From NCBI RefSeq assembly GCF_007827795.1, contig NZ_VITI01000004.1, positions 186,001 through 250,000 of the forward strand: DNA of 64,000 nucleotides. The letters are read 5' to 3'. The position numbers were made by a program, and so were the translations under genes. The notes under the pieces are model-generated. The model was not told where the DNA came from, ran no database searches, and worked only from the letters and a program-made list of their open reading frames with translations. The DNA comes from Azospirillum brasilense. GTDB lineage: Bacteria > Pseudomonadota > Alphaproteobacteria > Azospirillales > Azospirillaceae. This document shows positions 42,116 to 51,751 of the stretch, piece by piece (position 1 is the first letter of the stretch; each line of letters begins with the position of its first letter).

Positions 42116-42520
42116 TCACCAGCCCCGGCCTGACGACCAGCCGCCATAGAACTGAACGCTCGGCCCCGGATAGGGACGCGGCCCCCAATCGTTGCGCCAG
42201 GCGCGGCGGTGATGATGGCGGGGCGGCGGCCCCCAGTAAGGGGGCGGCGCGACCACGATGGGCGGCGGCGGGCGGTAGCCGGGCACGACGATCACCCGGC
42301 TTCCCGGCGGCGGCACGATCACCGAAGGACCGCCATACGGAGAACCGCCATACCAGGAGCCACGGTCACGCGGGCCATGCGCCTCCGCCGCCGTTGGAAG
42401 AACGGCCAGCGCCAGCACCCCGGCGATGCCCAGAACCGCCATGCGGGCCGCCGGACGGAAGGCTGCGGCCATGCCCTGAGGACGAATGCGGTGGAGAAAC
42501 GTGGAAATCAGCGCGCTCAT
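42116..42520 (-). CDS. Secreted Pro/Gly/Tyr-rich protein
   Basis: A 134 aa protein. Signal sequence residues about 25-48 (AVLGIAGVLALAVLPTAAEA) with an AEA cut site. The mature part is low-complexity (YGGSPYGGPSVIVPPPGS, PPPRHHHRR) and ends SSGRGW. Similar short proteins occur widely in alphaproteobacterial envelopes; role unknown. Confidence 0.65.
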   Translation of the reverse strand: MSALISTFLHRIRPQGMAAAFRPAARMAVLGIAGVLALAVLPTAAEAHGPRDRGSWYGGSPYGGPSVIVPPPGSRVIVVPGYRPPPPIVVAPPPYWGPPPRHHHRRAWRNDWGPRPYPGPSVQFYGGWSSGRGW

Positions 42521-42661
42521 GCCGGCCTTCCTTCGCAGGTCCGGCGGCGCCCGTCGACCAAGGTCCGGCACCGCCACACTGGGATGAACAGGCGGCAACG
42601 CCGGACTATTCCCGGCCAGATTGCTTCAGGACGAGTCACCGACCGGACGGCCGGACGGGCC

Positions 42662-43501
42662 TCAATGGCTCATCAGGACCGGAACCGTCATATGCTCCAG
42701 CATGTAGCGGGTCATGCCCCCCAGCACCTGTTCGCGCAGCCGCGACCGGCCATAGGCGCCCATGACCAGCAGATCGCAGGATTCGTCGGCGACCGTGTTC
42801 AGCAGCGTGTCGCCCGGATCGATCTGGTCGGTCACGATGTGGGTGGCCTCCACCCGGCAGCCGTGGCGCGACAGGTGCTTGGCGATGTCGGCGCCCGGCT
42901 CGTCGCCGATGCCGGCGGGGCCGATCTTGGGATTGACGGCCATCACCACCACGCGCTTGGCGGCGGTCAGGATGGGCATCGCGTCGGCCACCGCGCGGGC
43001 CGCCTCGCGGCTGCCGTTCCAGGCGACCAGCACGCGCTCCCCGATGTGGGGGAAGCTGCCGGCATAGGGCACGACCAGAAGCGGACGGCCGCATTCGAAC
43101 ACCAGATCCTGCGGCAACACGATCGGACGGTCGCGGTCGCGGTGCGGATCGGCCTGTCCGATCACCACCACGTCGGCGTAGCGCCCATGCAGCGCCGCGC
43201 TGTCCGTCGGGTGGCCGTAGAGGACCCGCCATTCCGAACGGTCGGTCAGGCCGTTGCGGCGCACCGCGTCGGCGAAGAGGGCTTCCGCCCTGGCGGTCTG
43301 GTTCTCGGTGAAGCCGCGCTGCATGGCGCGCACCTCGTCCGGCAGCTCGGCCTCGACATAGCCGGGCAGGGTCAGCGGAACGACGGGGTAGAGGCCGGTG
43401 ATGTGGCCGTCGGTGCGCGCGGCCAGTTGGACGGCGGCATCGATTCGCGCCGCAGCGGCGGCGGTGTCGTCGACGACCACCAGCAGATCCTTGAGTGCCA
43501 T
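42662..43501 (-). CDS. Tandem universal stress protein
   Basis: A 279 aa protein with two UspA-like halves. The second half holds the nucleotide-binding motif GAYGRSRLREQVLGG and a MTRYMLEHMTVPVLMSH ending. The first half is diverged. Such tandem Usp proteins respond to starvation or oxidative stress. A TATAAT at 43570-43575 (complement) suggests its promoter. Confidence 0.85.
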   Translation of the reverse strand: MALKDLLVVVDDTAAAAARIDAAVQLAARTDGHITGLYPVVPLTLPGYVEAELPDEVRAMQRGFTENQTARAEALFADAVRRNGLTDRSEWRVLYGHPTDSAALHGRYADVVVIGQADPHRDRDRPIVLPQDLVFECGRPLLVVPYAGSFPHIGERVLVAWNGSREAARAVADAMPILTAAKRVVVMAVNPKIGPAGIGDEPGADIAKHLSRHGCRVEATHIVTDQIDPGDTLLNTVADESCDLLVMGAYGRSRLREQVLGGMTRYMLEHMTVPVLMSH

Positions 43502-43569
43502 GGCGATTCTCCCTCGCTCGCGCGGGTGGGCGATCGTTGTGCACCACCTCTTCTCGCGCATTGGTCGAA

Positions 43570-43598
43570 ATTATAGCCCGGCATGGCTGTCTCTGACG
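43570..43598 (-). promoter_or_regulatory. Possible promoter of the stress-protein gene
   Basis: On the minus strand: TATAAT (43575-43570) in the context GGGCTATAATTTC. The -35 17 bases upstream is weak (CGTCAG). It lies about 70 bases before the start codon at 43501. Confidence 0.4.
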
Positions 43599-43959
43599 AT
43601 GGTCAGAATGGAGAACGCTGGCATGCCGCATCTGCGCGCCCGACCGGTCCGACCGCCGGCCTGGGATTCGACCATTCGTGGCTTTTCACGGCGCCGGCAA
43701 CCTGCCGTGGTCCGACGCGGAACGGCACGCGGCCCCCGGCCCCAGGCGCCACCGATGCCACAAAACCAATCACCGCCAATCGAAACATCAACCGTGATTT
43801 GCATGAATACCCGAGTATGAAGGTCGGTTCTGTCGTCGGGCAACTATAGTAAGGCGATGCTATCCACCGTCTTCGGCGGCTTTGGTTTTGACGTGCGGGC
43901 ATTCTTTCGCGTAAGTGTTGACCGTGGTTTTCCCAACGGTGTCTCGACCATTCCCGCCC
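43599..43959. other. Intergenic region upstream of the PAS-EAL gene
   Basis: No gene with a credible ribosome site was found. The 43700-43860 part is A+T-richer than average and holds TATAGT at 43846-43851, a possible -10 for the downstream gene; its -35 is not clear. Confidence 0.45.
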
Positions 43960-45708
43960 ATGAAGCCGGACCCTCACCTCGCCTCCCTTGCCGCAGCCCT
44001 GTCCGGCACCGCTTCCGGGGCTCCGGCGCTCGACACCCTGCGGCAGCTTCTCGACGTCATGCCGGCGATGGTCGGCCTGCTCGACACGCAGCGGCGGCAT
44101 CTCTACGCCAACCAGGCGTATCTGGACTATATGGGCCGCAAGCTGGACTCCCTCATCGGAACCACGGTGGGCGACATCCTCGGGCCGGAGACCCAGCGCA
44201 ACAACAGCGCCGCGGTTGAACGCGCGCTGGACGGCGAGACGGTGCAGGTGGAGGGCTGGCTTCCCCGGTCCGGCGGCGGCAACGACTATGTGACGCGGGT
44301 GCACGCGCCCTACCGCGGCCCGGACGGCACCATCGCCGGTTATTTCGTCATCATGCAGAACATGACGGAGCGGCGGCGCACCCAGGACGACCTCTTCCGG
44401 CTGGCCTACTACGACCCGGTGACCGGGCTGGCGAATCGGCTCCTGCTGGTCAAGCACATGGCCGATTTCCACGGCATGGGGGAGCCCTTCACGCTGGTCA
44501 TCGTGGATTTCGACCGCTTCGTCGATGTGCGCACCAGCCTGGGCCAGAGCTTCGCCAACGAGATCCTGACCGACGTCGCCACGCGGCTGAGCGTGCGGGC
44601 CGGGTCCGTGGACCTGATCGCCCGCATCAGCGACCACGCCTTCGCGCTGCTGATCGGCGGCACGCAGGACCCGCTGGCGGTGGAGGAGCGGCTGACCACC
44701 ATCGCGTCGCTGGTCCGCTCCGCCAAGACGGCGTCGGGCGCCTCGGTCTTCCTGTCGGCCAGCATCGGCGTCGCCGCCTCCTGCGACACCCACACCCGGC
44801 CGGAGGACGTGCTGCGCGACGCGGAGATCGCCACCGGCCGCGCCCGCGAGCAGGGCGGCGGGCGCCACGCCTGGTTCGATCCGGCCATGCACGCCCGCGT
44901 CGTCGAGCAGGTGCGGCTGGAGCATGACCTGCGCCGCGCGCTGGAGCGGGGCGAGGAGCTGTGGGTCGCCTACCAGCCGATCGTCGAGATGGTCACCGGC
45001 GGGCTGGCCGGGTTCGAGGCGCTGGTGCGTTGGAACCATCCGGAGCGCGGCAACATCCCCCCCGGCGTCTTCATCCCGATCGCCGAGAGCACCGGTCTGA
45101 TCGTCACGCTGGGCGCCTGGGTGCTGCGCGAGGCGTGCCGGCAGATCGCCGAGTGGCAGGACCAGCGCCTGCCCGGCTCCGCCAACCTGTTCATGAGCAT
45201 CAACCTGTCGACCCGCCAGTTGAATGACCCCGACATGGTCTCGCTGGTGCGCGAGGTGCTGCGCGAGACGGGAGCCGAGCCGTCCTGGATCAAGCTGGAG
45301 ATCACCGAAAGCGCGGTCATGGAGAAGGCCGAGCAGTCGATCAGCCTGCTGCAGACCCTGCGCGGGCTGGGCATCAAGATGTCCATCGACGATTTCGGCA
45401 CCGGCTATTCGTCGCTGTCCTACCTGCACAAGCTGCCCATCGACAGCCTGAAGGTGGACCGCTCCTTCGTCATGGCCATGCACCAGTCGGAGGAAAACCG
45501 CGCCATCGTCCGCATCATCATGGATCTGGCGCGGCTTCTCGGCTTCGACGTCATCGCCGAGGGCATCGAGACGAGCGCCGACGCCAATCTGCTGCGCGCG
45601 CTCGCCTGCGACTACGGCCAGGGCTACCATTTCGCCCGTCCGATGCCCGCCGCCGACGCCGACCGGCTGGTCGGCGCGGAGCATCTCCCCTGGCAGGTGC
45701 CGCGCTGA
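43960..45708 (+). CDS. PAS-GGDEF-EAL protein with degenerate GGDEF (probable c-di-GMP phosphodiesterase)
   Basis: A 582 aa protein from the 43960 ATG (a GTG at 43915 in frame is an alternative; neither ribosome site is strong). PAS domain about residues 35-135 (VMPAMVGLLDTQRRHLYAN). GGDEF-like domain about 145-300, in which the signature is RISDHAF instead of RxGGDEF, so cyclase activity is unlikely. EAL domain from about 320: FEALVRWNHP, INLSTRQL, LEITES, DDFGTGYSSLSYL, LKVDRSFV, AEGIET and YGQGYHF are all intact, so c-di-GMP hydrolysis is expected. Confidence 0.88.
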   Translation: MKPDPHLASLAAALSGTASGAPALDTLRQLLDVMPAMVGLLDTQRRHLYANQAYLDYMGRKLDSLIGTTVGDILGPETQRNNSAAVERALDGETVQVEGWLPRSGGGNDYVTRVHAPYRGPDGTIAGYFVIMQNMTERRRTQDDLFRLAYYDPVTGLANRLLLVKHMADFHGMGEPFTLVIVDFDRFVDVRTSLGQSFANEILTDVATRLSVRAGSVDLIARISDHAFALLIGGTQDPLAVEERLTTIASLVRSAKTASGASVFLSASIGVAASCDTHTRPEDVLRDAEIATGRAREQGGGRHAWFDPAMHARVVEQVRLEHDLRRALERGEELWVAYQPIVEMVTGGLAGFEALVRWNHPERGNIPPGVFIPIAESTGLIVTLGAWVLREACRQIAEWQDQRLPGSANLFMSINLSTRQLNDPDMVSLVREVLRETGAEPSWIKLEITESAVMEKAEQSISLLQTLRGLGIKMSIDDFGTGYSSLSYLHKLPIDSLKVDRSFVMAMHQSEENRAIVRIIMDLARLLGFDVIAEGIETSADANLLRALACDYGQGYHFARPMPAADADRLVGAEHLPWQVPR

Positions 45709-45727
45709 GCGGCACCCCCTTGTCCAC

Positions 45728-46363
45728 TCAATAATATGGGTCGCCGAGCCCTTCGGCCTCGAACGCCGCCTTGACCGCGGGACGGTCCAGCACGCGGGCG
45801 AGGTAGGGGCCGAGGTTGGGCAGGCTGCGCGCCGGGGTGCCCATGAAGCGGGTCCAGCGGGCCAGCATGAACAGGTAGGGATCGACGGCGCTGTAGCGGT
45901 CGCCCAGGAACCACGGCTTGCTCCCCAATTCGCGGTCCAGAAGCGTGAAGCGCTCCAGCAGCCGCGCCTCCGCCATGCCCTTGACCGAGGCCTGCGCCTC
46001 CGCCCCCTCGGCATGACGCTCGGGATAGAAATAGACCAGCATGTCGGCCTGGACGGTGTTGGTCAGGAAGACCAGCCATTGGTAGAAATGCGCGCGCTCC
46101 GCCGTGCCGGGCGCGGGGGCCAGCCCGGCGGCCGGGTGCGAGTCGGCCAGATGCAGGCAGATCGCCGCCGATTCGAACAGCACCAGTTCGCCGTCCACCA
46201 GAGTCGGCACCCGTCCGTTGGGGTTCAGGCGCAGATAGTCCGGCGCCTTGTGCGCGGCGGTGGCGCGGTCCAGCAGGACCAGTTCGAAGGGCAGCCCGAT
46301 CTCGCGCAGCAGGATGTGCGGCGCCATCGACGCGCTGCTCGGCATTCCATACAAGGTGACCAT
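45728..46363 (-). CDS. Glutathione S-transferase family protein
   Basis: A 211 aa protein; start 46363 after GGGGAAAG. The thioredoxin-like half has MPSSASMAPHILLREIGLPFELV, NPNGRVPTL and FESAAICLHLAD (glutathione-binding P and ES motifs). The C-terminal helical domain includes WFLGDRYSAVDPYLF. Substrate unknown. It is convergent with the EAL gene. Confidence 0.88.
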   Translation of the reverse strand: MVTLYGMPSSASMAPHILLREIGLPFELVLLDRATAAHKAPDYLRLNPNGRVPTLVDGELVLFESAAICLHLADSHPAAGLAPAPGTAERAHFYQWLVFLTNTVQADMLVYFYPERHAEGAEAQASVKGMAEARLLERFTLLDRELGSKPWFLGDRYSAVDPYLFMLARWTRFMGTPARSLPNLGPYLARVLDRPAVKAAFEAEGLGDPYY

Positions 46364-46571
46364 CTTTCCCCTTCTCTTCCGAAACTCCGGAGCTTGTGCA
46401 ACGAGCCTGGGCGCCATGCAGGACGGGAATGCCCGCCCCACCCCCTGATTCTCCGGCTTTGTCGGGAGGGCCAACCATGCCTATGATCGGGGACGCCGTT
46501 TAACATTTTCAACAGCGGCGGACGGGCACCGGCAACGACCGACTCCGGCAGCGAATACAGGGATAGCGAAC

Positions 46572-47972
46572 ATGACCGAACAAGGCACCGCGGCGATCGG
46601 AAATTCCGGGGCTGGAAATTCCGCCGCCAGCCGCGACAAGGCGTACTTCCTCCACCCCTACACGAATCTGCACGCGCACGAAACCCAAGGTCCGCTGATC
46701 ATCGAGCGCGGCGAGGGCGTGCGCGTCTTCGACGACAGCGGCAAGGAATACATCGAGGGTCTGGCCAGCCTGTGGTGCGTGTCGCTGGGCTGGGGCGAGG
46801 AGCGCCTTGTGGAGGCCGCCACCCGCCAGATGCGCAAGCTGCCGACCTACCATGTCTTCGGCCACAAGAGCCACGAGCCGGGCATCGATCTGGCCGAGCG
46901 GCTGATCAAGCTGGCCCCGGTGCCGATGTCCAAGGTGTTCTTCGCCAACTCCGGGTCGGAGGCGAACGACACCGCCGTCAAGCTGGTCTGGTACTACAAC
47001 AACGCGCTGGGCCGCCCGGAGAAGAAGAAGATCCTGTCGCGCGTGAAGGCCTATCACGGCGTCACCGTGGCGACGGCCAGCCTGACCGGCCTGGTGAACA
47101 ACCACCGCGACTTCGACCTGCCCATCGCGCGCATCCATCACGCCGACTGTCCGCACCACTACCGCTTCGCCGAGCCGGGCGAGAGCGAGGAGGCGTTCGC
47201 GACCCGTCTGGCGGAAAGCCTGGAGGCGCTGATCCTGGCCGAGGGGCCGGAGACCATCGCCGCCATGTTCGCGGAGCCGGTGATGGGCGCCGGCGGCGTC
47301 ATCGTGCCGCCCGCGACCTACTTCGCGAAGATCCAGCCGATCCTGAAGAAGTACGACATCCTCCTGGTCGCCGACGAGGTGATCTGCGGCTTCGGGCGCA
47401 CCGGCAATTTCTGGGGCAGCCAGACCATGGGCATGCAGCCGGACATCCTGACCTGCGCCAAGCAGCTGTCCTCCGGCTATCTGCCGATCTCCGCCGTGAT
47501 GGTGTCGGACGCGGTCTATCGGGCCTGCGTCGAGGAGAGCAAGACGATCGGCACCTTCGGCCACGGCTACACCTACTCCGCCCATCCGGTGGCGGCGGCG
47601 GTCGCCGTGGAGACGCTGAAGATCTACGAGGAGCGGGACATGGTCGGCCATGTCCGCGCCGTCACGCCGCTGTTCCAGCGCCGGCTGAAGGCCCTGGCCG
47701 ACCATCCGCTGGTCGGCGAGGCGCGCGGCATCGGGCTGATCGGCGCCCTTGAACTGGTCGCCGACAAGGAGACCAAGACCCCCTTCGATCCGGTGGGCCG
47801 GGCGGGTGCCGTCGTGAACGGTCTGAGCCAGGAGAACGGCCTGATCATCCGCGCCATGGGCGACAGCGTGGCGGTCTGCCCGCCGCTGGTCATCGGCGAG
47901 GAGGACATCAACCTGATGTTCGACCGCCTGACCACGGCGCTGGACGCCGCGATCCCCGTCCTGCGCGGGTAA
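46572..47972 (+). CDS. Class III omega-aminotransferase
   Basis: A 466 aa PLP enzyme. NSGSEANDTAVKL near residue 131 and the lysine in CAKQLSSGYLP (about residue 297) mark the cofactor site; LLVADEVICGFGRTG supplies the Asp that binds the PLP ring. Similar enzymes use taurine, beta-alanine or putrescine with pyruvate; the exact donor cannot be read from sequence. A strong terminator follows. Confidence 0.88.
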   Translation: MTEQGTAAIGNSGAGNSAASRDKAYFLHPYTNLHAHETQGPLIIERGEGVRVFDDSGKEYIEGLASLWCVSLGWGEERLVEAATRQMRKLPTYHVFGHKSHEPGIDLAERLIKLAPVPMSKVFFANSGSEANDTAVKLVWYYNNALGRPEKKKILSRVKAYHGVTVATASLTGLVNNHRDFDLPIARIHHADCPHHYRFAEPGESEEAFATRLAESLEALILAEGPETIAAMFAEPVMGAGGVIVPPATYFAKIQPILKKYDILLVADEVICGFGRTGNFWGSQTMGMQPDILTCAKQLSSGYLPISAVMVSDAVYRACVEESKTIGTFGHGYTYSAHPVAAAVAVETLKIYEERDMVGHVRAVTPLFQRRLKALADHPLVGEARGIGLIGALELVADKETKTPFDPVGRAGAVVNGLSQENGLIIRAMGDSVAVCPPLVIGEEDINLMFDRLTTALDAAIPVLRG

Positions 47973-47992
47973 CGCCGGGCTCCGCAAGGACG

Positions 47993-48028
47993 AAGGGCCG
48001 CCCCGCCATCCGGCGCGGGCGGCCCTTT
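47993..48028 (+). terminator. Terminator after the aminotransferase gene
   Basis: AAGGGCCGCCC, loop, GGGCGGCCCTT followed by TT. It is symmetrical enough to serve both strands: the convergent gene at 48046-48447 ends 17 bases away. Confidence 0.75.
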
Positions 48029-48045
48029 TCATTCGATGGCAGGCG

Positions 48046-48447
48046 TCAGGAACGGGCGGTGTTGATGACGTGCGACGAGACCGGGACGCCCGCCGCCACC
48101 GCGTCGCGGATCAGCGCATCGGCGGTCGGCCAGACCATGCGCCCGCCCAGTTCCAGCAGCGTGGCGTCGCGCACGGCCATGTATCCGCCCACACTCGCCA
48201 TATAGATCAGCCGCGCCAGACGCTCCGGCCGCGGCGCGGGTTCCGCCGGCCGGGCCATCGCATCGGCGCGGGCCGGAGACGGCACGGCGGGGTACCGCGG
48301 CGGCGAGGGGGGCGGGGAAACCGCCGCGGCGGGAGCCGGACGGAAGGGGATGACCTTGCTGCCGCCGGGACCGATGGCGCCATGGCTCAGATCCGGGCCG
48401 GACATTCGCCGGCCACGCGCGCTGTCGAACGTCAGAACGACCTTCAT
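48046..48447 (-). CDS. Hypothetical protein with Pro-rich middle
   Basis: A 133 aa protein; start 48447 follows GGGAGTG. N-terminus KVVLTFDSARGRRMSGPDL, a proline-rich linker (PPPSPPRYPAVPSP), and a C-terminal helical part with ERLARLIYMASVGGYMAVRD. Unknown function. Confidence 0.6.
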   Translation of the reverse strand: MKVVLTFDSARGRRMSGPDLSHGAIGPGGSKVIPFRPAPAAAVSPPPSPPRYPAVPSPARADAMARPAEPAPRPERLARLIYMASVGGYMAVRDATLLELGGRMVWPTADALIRDAVAAGVPVSSHVINTARS

Positions 48448-48777
48448 CGAACAACACTCCCCATCAACGGCTTGAATGAATCCTCTCACTCACCCCCCGT
48501 TTGCGTCCATACGACCTTGTTCGTAAAAGAACACGACAAAGGTATTCGGCGAAATCGGTCAGGAGACCCCCCGATATTTGCTGTCCGTTATACCCTATGA
48601 ATATTCAAAATCACTTGCGGTTATCAATGAAACGTCAGGACGAAAGGGTGTTTCGCGCCCTCGGCAACCGCGCGACGGGCGCCGGACAAGAATCGCCCCG
48701 CGCGGATGATCACCCATAGGTCGAATGGCCCCGCGACGGCGGATCGGCGAGAATTGCCTCCTTGCCGGGCGGGCCTA
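48448..48777. other. A+T-rich intergenic stretch
   Basis: No gene seen. 48518-48533 carries TGTTC, six bases, GAACA, a small palindrome of unknown use. A promoter for the minus-strand gene at 48447 is expected here. Confidence 0.4.
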
Positions 48778-48791
48778 TTGACATCGGTCAA
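48778..48791 (+). promoter_or_regulatory. FNR/FixK-type box upstream of hemA
   Basis: TTGAC-ATCG-GTCAA, a perfect 5-4-5 palindrome, two bases away from the FNR/FixK consensus TTGAT-N4-ATCAA. If an activator bound it at -41.5, transcription would start near 48826, and GATCAT at 48814-48819 would be the -10. It lies 112 bases before the hemA start. Confidence 0.6.
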
Positions 48792-48903
48792 TGCCGGGTG
48801 GCAACGCGGCGACGATCATGCCATCTTCCTAACGTGCTAGTCCCGGCGGCTGAACCGCCCGGACGGCACCCGCCCCTTCGGATGAACGCGAACGGAACGC
48901 GCG

Positions 48904-50118
48904 ATGGATTACGAGAGCTTTTTCCGCACCCAGATCGCCAGCCTCAAGCAGGATGGCCGCTACCGGGTGTTCGCCAACCTCGAACGGCACGCGGGGAACT
49001 TTCCGAAAGCCACCTTCCGGGACGCCGCCGGCAAGGAACGCGAGGTCACGGTCTGGTGCTCCAACGACTATCTGGGCATGGGCCAGAATCCGGTCGTCCT
49101 GAAGGCGATGCACGACGCCATCGACGGCGTGGGCGCGGGCGCGGGCGGCACGCGCAACATCTCCGGCACCAACATCTACCACGTGCTGCTGGAGCGCGAG
49201 TTGGCCGACCTTCACCGGAAGGAAGCGGCGCTGCTGTTCACCTCCGGCTACGTGTCCAACGACGCGACGCTGGGGACGCTGGGCAAGCTGCTGCCGAACT
49301 GCGTGATCCTGTCGGACGCGCTGAACCACAATTCGATGATCACCGGCATCCGCAACAGCGGCGCCGAGAAGCACATCTTCCGCCACAACGACCCCAAGCA
49401 CCTGGACGAGCTGCTGTCGCAGATCGCCCCGGACCGCCCGAAGGTCGTGGCCTTCGAGAGCGTCTATTCCATGGACGGCGACGTCGCCCCGATCCATGAC
49501 CTGTGCGACGTCGCGGACAAGCACGGCGCCATGACTTACCTGGACGAGGTGCACGCGGTCGGCATGTACGGCCCGCGCGGCGGCGGCGTGGCGGAGCGCG
49601 ACGGCGCCATGGACCGGCTGACCATCATCGAGGGCACGCTGGGCAAGGCGTTCGGCGTCCAGGGCGGCTACATCACCGGTTCCACCGCGCTGGTCGATTG
49701 CATCCGCAGCTTCGCCGCCGGCTTCATCTTCTCCACCTCCCTGTCGCCGGTCCTGGCCGCCGGGGCGCTGGCCAGCATCCGTTATCTGAAGACCAGCCAG
49801 ACGGAGCGCGACCGGCACCAGGAGCGCGCGGCGACGCTGAAGCGGCTGATGGCCGAGGCCGGCCTGCCGGTGATGCCGTCGGCCAGCCACATCGTTCCGG
49901 TGATGGTCGGCGACGCCCACCGCTGCAAGCGCGCCTCGGACGAGCTGATGGAACGGCACGACATCTACGTCCAGCCGATCAACTACCCGACCGTGCCGCG
50001 CGGCGGCGAGCGCCTGCGCTTCACCCCCACCCCGCTGCACAGCGACGCCGAGATGGCGCGTCTCGTCGACGCCCTGCTCGACGTGTGGAGCCGCCTGGAC
50101 CTGCGTCTGGCGGCGTAA
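48904..50118 (+). CDS. hemA: 5-aminolevulinate synthase
   Basis: A 404 aa PLP enzyme joining glycine and succinyl-CoA, the first step of haem and corrinoid synthesis in alphaproteobacteria (C4 pathway). It begins [60 protein letters not shown] and the lysine in [11 protein letters not shown] are diagnostic. Length fits the family. A possible FNR/FixK site lies upstream, consistent with oxygen control seen in Rhodobacter. A GC hairpin lacking a T-run (50129-50150) follows. Confidence 0.96.
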   Translation: MDYESFFRTQIASLKQDGRYRVFANLERHAGNFPKATFRDAAGKEREVTVWCSNDYLGMGQNPVVLKAMHDAIDGVGAGAGGTRNISGTNIYHVLLERELADLHRKEAALLFTSGYVSNDATLGTLGKLLPNCVILSDALNHNSMITGIRNSGAEKHIFRHNDPKHLDELLSQIAPDRPKVVAFESVYSMDGDVAPIHDLCDVADKHGAMTYLDEVHAVGMYGPRGGGVAERDGAMDRLTIIEGTLGKAFGVQGGYITGSTALVDCIRSFAAGFIFSTSLSPVLAAGALASIRYLKTSQTERDRHQERAATLKRLMAEAGLPVMPSASHIVPVMVGDAHRCKRASDELMERHDIYVQPINYPTVPRGGERLRFTPTPLHSDAEMARLVDALLDVWSRLDLRLAA

Positions 50119-50286
50119 GCCCACGGCACCCCTCCTTGAGAGAGGAGGGGATTCGGTGATCTCCCGGCGATGATGGCATCGGCGCTCTGGACTTGTGGGC
50201 CGGAGCGCCTTACCTTTAGACGTGCCTGAGAACGTTTCGCAACGTTCGGTCCGCAAACGTCGACAGCCACCGCCCGGGAGTTCGCC

Positions 50287-50832
50287 ATGTACCGTGACAA
50301 CTCGCTGATGCCGAAAGAGGCCGTGCGCCTCGCCGTCCTGGGCACGCTGATCCAGAACGGGCCGCAGCGTTACGCCGAACTGGCCGGAGCGCTCCGCCAT
50401 TTCCTCGACCGCATCGTCGGCCCGTCGCTCGACCTCATGGGCACCTCGCTGGAGATGCTGCGCTACGAGGGGCTGATCGAGGCGCTGGACGGCACCGGCA
50501 TGGAGGACAATGCCCTGCTCGGCGCCACCGGAGCCGGACGGGCGGAGTTCGACACGCTGATGCGCGCCAACGTGCGCGCACCCTCGGCGGATGGTGTGAA
50601 CAAGCTGGTCATCGCGCTGAAGCTGCGCTTCCTGCATCTTCTGGACGTCGAGTCGCAGCGCGACCAGATCGACCACCTCGCCTCCCTGTGCGAGACGGAG
50701 CTGGCCCGGCTGGGCGACCTGAAGCGGGCGAGTGCGGGAACAGACGGCCATTTCGCCGAATGGCTGGAGCACGACATCGCCCAGGCCGAGGAACGGCTGA
50801 ACTGGTTCAACAATCTCCTGTCGCGGTTGTGA
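50287..50832 (+). CDS. PadR-like transcription regulator
   Basis: A 181 aa protein. N-terminal winged helix (AVRLAVLGTLIQNGPQRYAEL, EMLRYEGLIEALDG) and a C-terminal helical dimerisation region (ERLNWFNNLL) fit the PadR group with a Vir_act-type tail. The ligand and targets are unknown. Confidence 0.7.
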   Translation: MYRDNSLMPKEAVRLAVLGTLIQNGPQRYAELAGALRHFLDRIVGPSLDLMGTSLEMLRYEGLIEALDGTGMEDNALLGATGAGRAEFDTLMRANVRAPSADGVNKLVIALKLRFLHLLDVESQRDQIDHLASLCETELARLGDLKRASAGTDGHFAEWLEHDIAQAEERLNWFNNLLSRL

Positions 50833-50944
50833 TCGGCGCGGCGTTTTAGCTGCCTTTCATGCCAGAGTTTGTTTCGCGTTAGGGTTCTGGTGTAACTTTC
50901 GGGGCGATAATGCCTAACCCGAAAGCATAGTCAGGACCCCTCCC

Positions 50945-51721
50945 ATGGCTTCCAACCTGTCGCCCGACGATCTTGAAGACCGCCTGCGCGTCGAGTTCAT
51001 GGACGACGCCCGCGACCGGCTGGAAGTGATGAACGCCGCCCTGGAAGGCTTGTCCAAGGGCACGCGGGAGGAAAGCGCGGTCATCGGCCTGCTTCGCCTG
51101 GAGGCCCACAACTTCAAGGGCATGGGCACCAGCTTCGGCTACCCCACCGTCAGCCTCGTCGCGCACCGCCTGGAGGATTACCTGTCCGGCCTGAAACGGC
51201 TGGAGCAGCGCGAGTTGAACGACGCCCAGACCTTCGTGGACCGGATCGCCGAGCTGGTGGACCGCGCCGAGCAGCCGCAGGTTGCGGAAACGAACCGGAT
51301 CATCCGCGCCCTGCCGGTGCGCTACCAGTTCGAGATCACCGACATCCAGATCAGCAACGTCGAGATCATGCTGGTCACCCCGTCCAAGGTCGTCGCCAAG
51401 AAGGTGGGCGGGGAACTGGCGGCCTGCGGCTTCCGCACGGTGACGGTCAGCGACCCCATCGAGTCGATCAGCCTCGCCGTGCGCGTCCCGCCGGACATGC
51501 TGATCGCGTCGATGGTGATGGACGGCCTGTCCGGCCTGGACCTGATCCGCGGCCTGCGGGCGATGAGCGTCACGCACACCGTGCCGATGGCTCTGCTGAC
51601 CTCGATGAGCCTGGACAACCCGGCCCTGAAGGAAATCCCGCACGGCGTCTCGGTCATCCGCGTCGGCGAGCATTTCGGGGACGACTTCGCGGCGGTGGTG
51701 GCGAAGCACAACCTCGGCTGA
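50945..51721 (+). CDS. Hpt-domain protein with receiver-like C-terminus
   Basis: A 258 aa signalling protein. Residues 8-105 are an Hpt domain with the phospho-His in RLEAHNFKGMGTSFGYP (about His58). The C-terminal 110 residues look like a receiver fold (MLVTPSKVVAKKVGGEL, PDMLIASMVMDGLSGLDLIR, VPMALLTSM, GVSVIRVGE) but the acceptor Asp position is Ala/Ser, so it probably no longer takes phosphate. It may move phosphate between a hybrid kinase and a regulator, or act as an adaptor. Confidence 0.75.
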   Translation: MASNLSPDDLEDRLRVEFMDDARDRLEVMNAALEGLSKGTREESAVIGLLRLEAHNFKGMGTSFGYPTVSLVAHRLEDYLSGLKRLEQRELNDAQTFVDRIAELVDRAEQPQVAETNRIIRALPVRYQFEITDIQISNVEIMLVTPSKVVAKKVGGELAACGFRTVTVSDPIESISLAVRVPPDMLIASMVMDGLSGLDLIRGLRAMSVTHTVPMALLTSMSLDNPALKEIPHGVSVIRVGEHFGDDFAAVVAKHNLG

Positions 51722-51751
51722 GGTTCAGGACACTTGCGGGCAAAATGACTT

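Noticed and set aside
43603..46014. 803-codon minus-strand open frame across the PAS-EAL and GST genes
   Set aside because: Antisense frame produced by high G+C; its product is low-complexity Arg/His/Gly-rich and it covers two clearly recognised genes.
48829..50772. 647-codon minus-strand frame opposite hemA and the PadR-like gene
   Set aside because: Mirror of hemA codons; hemA motifs are unambiguous.
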